Assembly (NCBI GenBank): GCA_020721255.1
Contig: DYND01000010.1
Span: forward strand, 7,601-53,303
DNA length: 45,703 nucleotides
Direction: 5' to 3'
DNA from: Chlorobium chlorochromatii
GTDB taxonomy: Bacteria; Bacteroidota; Chlorobiia; Chlorobiales; Chlorobiaceae
Below, in pieces: positions 45,700-45,703 of this stretch. The position numbers and the translations under genes are program-made. The notes below the pieces were generated by a model, which saw nothing but the letters and a program-made list of their open reading frames with translations, was not told the origin of the DNA and made no database searches. Position 1 is the first letter of the stretch; each line of letters begins with the position of its first letter.

Positions 45700-45703
45700 C
45701 GAA

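Overview
The window comes from a green sulfur bacterium (Chlorobiaceae: Chlorobium, Pelodictyon or a relative). The clearest marker is a chlorosome envelope protein of the CsmB type (41436-41660). It follows a three-gene fumarate reductase/succinate dehydrogenase of the single-cytochrome kind, an enzyme these bacteria run in the reductive TCA cycle. A split F-type ATPase operon, a deoxyhypusine-synthase-like gene and a compact dcw cluster fit the same group. Assignments rest on reading motifs and family resemblance; no database search was possible.

Layout. (1) 1-2750 is accessory DNA. It holds the end of a type I-C-like CRISPR array (12 repeats, running off the left edge), a vapBC toxin-antitoxin pair flanked by two related remnants of a DNA methyltransferase gene, a ParD-like antitoxin start joined to one of those remnants, a probable transposase fragment, and three decayed CRISPR-like units with normal CRISPR periodicity. 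(2) 2785-6318, minus strand: rhomboid protease, pgk, mltG and chorismate mutase. (3) 6546-23425, plus strand: an almost unbroken division and cell-wall cluster, mraZ-rsmH-ftsL-ftsI-murE-murF-mraY-murD-ftsW-murG-murC-ftsQ-ftsA-ftsZ. Many genes overlap by a few bases, and three iterated TGG boxes upstream look like the MraZ operator. (4) 23440-25533: an acetyl-CoA hydrolase/transferase-family gene and a convergent yfiH/pgeF. (5) 25687-28897: the F0 and delta part of ATP synthase (atpZ-like, atpI-like, atpB, atpE, atpF, atpH) with a strong hairpin between atpE and atpF; atpA, atpG, atpD and atpC are not in the window. A tRNA-Ala(CGC) follows.

(6) 29304-34277: bamD-nadD forward, facing trpS-HAD-argS on the minus strand. 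(7) 34496-34595: the small SRP RNA (ffs), then a deoxyhypusine-synthase-like gene and a small transaldolase. (8) 36462-41660: rlpA (minus), a metal-dependent cyclase, the cytochrome b, flavoprotein and iron-sulfur subunits of fumarate reductase, and csmB. (9) 41782-43799: a small-molecule kinase overlapping a nucleotidyltransferase, an arrangement like the AmgK/MurU cell-wall sugar salvage pair. (10) 44149 to the right edge: a DUF262 (GmrS-like) defence-type gene with different codon use and an in-frame TAG near the window edge.

The core genes are ordinary and intact. Novelty is concentrated in the two ends. On the left, one CRISPR locus appears to have been broken up by mobile and toxin-antitoxin debris, leaving fossil repeat units about 1.7 kb beyond the live array. 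On the right is a possible interrupted or two-part DUF262 system.
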